Below, piece after piece: positions 13,090-14,140 of a DNA stretch of 14,140 bases; the first letter of the stretch is position 1, and each line of letters starts with the position of its first letter. Position numbers and translations under genes: made by a program. The notes below the pieces were generated by a model. That model worked only from the letters and a program-made list of their open reading frames with translations. It ran no database searches and was not told where the DNA came from. Source of the stretch: Clostridia bacterium (lineage in GTDB: Bacteria; Bacillota_A; Clostridia; Christensenellales; Aristaeellaceae); the NCBI GenBank assembly GCA_009783365.1, contig WRHG01000033.1:1-14140 (forward strand), read 5' to 3'.

Positions 13090-14140
13090 ATGGTAGCGCA
13101 GGTTATTGTAGACGTGGTGCATACCAATGTTGACAAACCCTTTTCCTACGAGGTGCCGGAAGGGATGGACCTCAGCGAGGGCACGCGCGTCCGCGTGCCC
13201 CTGGGCCGCCGGATGGTGAGCGGCCTGGTGGTGGCCCTCGGGCCGGATCATCATCACGGCGGTACCCTGCCGTCCCCCCCGATACCTGTGGACGGGCTTA
13301 AGCCCATTGCCGGCGTGCTGGACGATTATCCGGCGGTGTTGCCGCCCCTGGTGGCGCTGGCTCGGGAAATGGCGGAGCAGTCTCATTGCCCGTTGTCGGA
13401 AACCCTTCGGCTCATGATCCCCGCGGCCATGCGCACCGGCCGCGTGCAGGAGAAGAAGGAGGCTTATGCGCAACTGTTGCCCGGCGTGGATGCCGGGGAG
13501 GCCGCCGGCGCCTGTAAGCGCTCTCCCAAGAGGGCTACGCTGCTCAGGCTTCTGGAGGACGGACGGCCCCATCCGGTGAAGGAGCTGTCGGAGTTGGTGC
13601 GAAGTCCCGGGGACGCGCTAAAGCGCCTGGCCATAGAAGGTCAAGTACGGCTTTTTGAGGTGGAGGCCTTCCGTAGTCCTTATGAGGCGATGGAAGTTGC
13701 GGCGGAAGAGGCGCCGCCTTTAACGGAAGAGCAGCGGGAGGCCTTAAACGGCATGCTGCCGGCTTTGGAACGGGGTCAGGGCGCGTTTCTGCTCCATGGG
13801 GTTACGGGCAGCGGCAAGACGGAGGTCTACCTGGCCATGGTACGGCGGGCGCTGGAACTCGGCCGGGGGGCGATCATCCTCGTGCCGGAAATCGCCCTTA
13901 CGCCCCAGATGGTCCGCTGGTTCCGGGGCCGCTTCGGCCCGGCTACCGCCGTGCTTCACAGCCGCCTCACCGACGGCCAGCGATGCGACGAATGGCGGCG
14001 TATCCGCAAAGGAGCGGCGCGGGTGGTGATTGGCGCCCGCAGCGCTGTTTTTGCGCCGGTGGAGCGGCTGGGTCTCATCGTGGTGGATGAGGAGCATGAA
14101 CAGACCTACGTCAGCGATCGGCATCCGCGTTACCACGCCC
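13090..14140 (+). CDS. priA: Primosomal protein N' (replication restart helicase PriA), N-terminal part
   Basis: PriA recognises stalled forks and recombination intermediates and reloads the replisome, unwinding DNA 3' to 5'. About 350 residues lie in the window and the frame runs off its end. Seen: the N-terminal fork-binding domain starting MVAQVIVDVVHTNVDKPFSY with the VRVPLGRR segment (about 36–43); a winged-helix region to about 215; Walker A GVTGSGKTEVYLAM (237–250); motif Ia LVPEIALTPQM; the VLHSRLTDGQR segment; and motif II VVDEEHE (331–337). After motif II the chain reads TYVSDRHPRYHA where relatives commonly have YKQ or YKS, a small departure. The zinc-binding and C-terminal helicase parts are outside the window. 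ATG 13090 follows GGGGGGAG with about 8 bases spacing, 26 bases after the carboxypeptidase stop, so the two genes probably share a transcript. Confidence 0.95.
   Translation, partial: MVAQVIVDVVHTNVDKPFSYEVPEGMDLSEGTRVRVPLGRRMVSGLVVALGPDHHHGGTLPSPPIPVDGLKPIAGVLDDYPAVLPPLVALAREMAEQSHCPLSETLRLMIPAAMRTGRVQEKKEAYAQLLPGVDAGEAAGACKRSPKRATLLRLLEDGRPHPVKELSELVRSPGDALKRLAIEGQVRLFEVEAFRSPYEAMEVAAEEAPPLTEEQREALNGMLPALERGQGAFLLHGVTGSGKTEVYLAMVRRALELGRGAIILVPEIALTPQMVRWFRGRFGPATAVLHSRLTDGQRCDEWRRIRKGAARVVIGARSAVFAPVERLGLIVVDEEHEQTYVSDRHPRYHA

Noticed and set aside
1..14140. Mobile elements, CRISPR arrays, tRNA or rRNA genes
   Set aside because: I found no transposase or integrase motifs, no regularly spaced repeats, and no cloverleaf or rRNA-like sequence on either strand by eye.

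Overview
The window is about 14 kb of GC-rich (roughly 60%) bacterial chromosome. Gene content and order point to a Gram-positive, endospore-type Firmicute of the class Clostridia. The order dnaJ–prmA–rsmE–mtaB–HIT–rpsU is the tail of the heat-shock and translation cluster typical of Clostridia. Starts are a mix of ATG, GTG and TTG behind strong Shine-Dalgarno sequences, and the promoters are sigma-A type with 17-nt spacers. The lineage below class is not determined here. I see no mobile element, CRISPR array, tRNA or rRNA.

Layout. (1) 1–4011, plus strand: the 3' end of dnaJ, then prmA (L11 methyltransferase), rsmE (16S rRNA m3U1498 methyltransferase), mtaB (tRNA ms2t6A methylthiotransferase) and a HIT-family protein, closely packed as one operon. 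(2) 4149–4479: rpsU (ribosomal protein S21) with its own consensus promoter and intrinsic terminator. (3) 4506–6576: a Rho-family gene with its own extended -10 promoter. (4) 6577–8667: a 306-base gap with a promoter, then a GTP-dependent PEP carboxykinase. (5) 8689–8742: a 21-bp perfect hairpin between convergent genes. (6) 11361–8714, minus strand: dnaX–rsmA, overlapping by three bases. (7) 11482–14140, plus strand: a D-alanyl-D-alanine carboxypeptidase and the 5' part of priA, divergent from dnaX.

Most genes are housekeeping: protein folding, ribosome and tRNA modification, replication and restart, and cell-wall trimming. The exception is the Rho homologue. Its overall fold and RNA-binding motifs look intact, but the residues needed for ATP hydrolysis are replaced at nearly every key position: the Walker A Lys and Thr, the catalytic Glu with the adjacent Arg, both Arg-finger positions and the Q-loop. 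It also carries a tyrosine-, proline-, glutamine- and arginine-rich disordered insert of about 170 residues in its N-terminal region. The reading frame is intact and well expressed by signal, so I read it as a candidate pseudo-ATPase Rho with a changed role. This is the best lead in the window.

Secondary oddities are a Gly/Pro-rich in-frame insertion in rsmE made of inverted repeats, the long hairpin that encodes the last residues of RsmA, and a 13-base sequence shared by the pckG and dnaX promoters.
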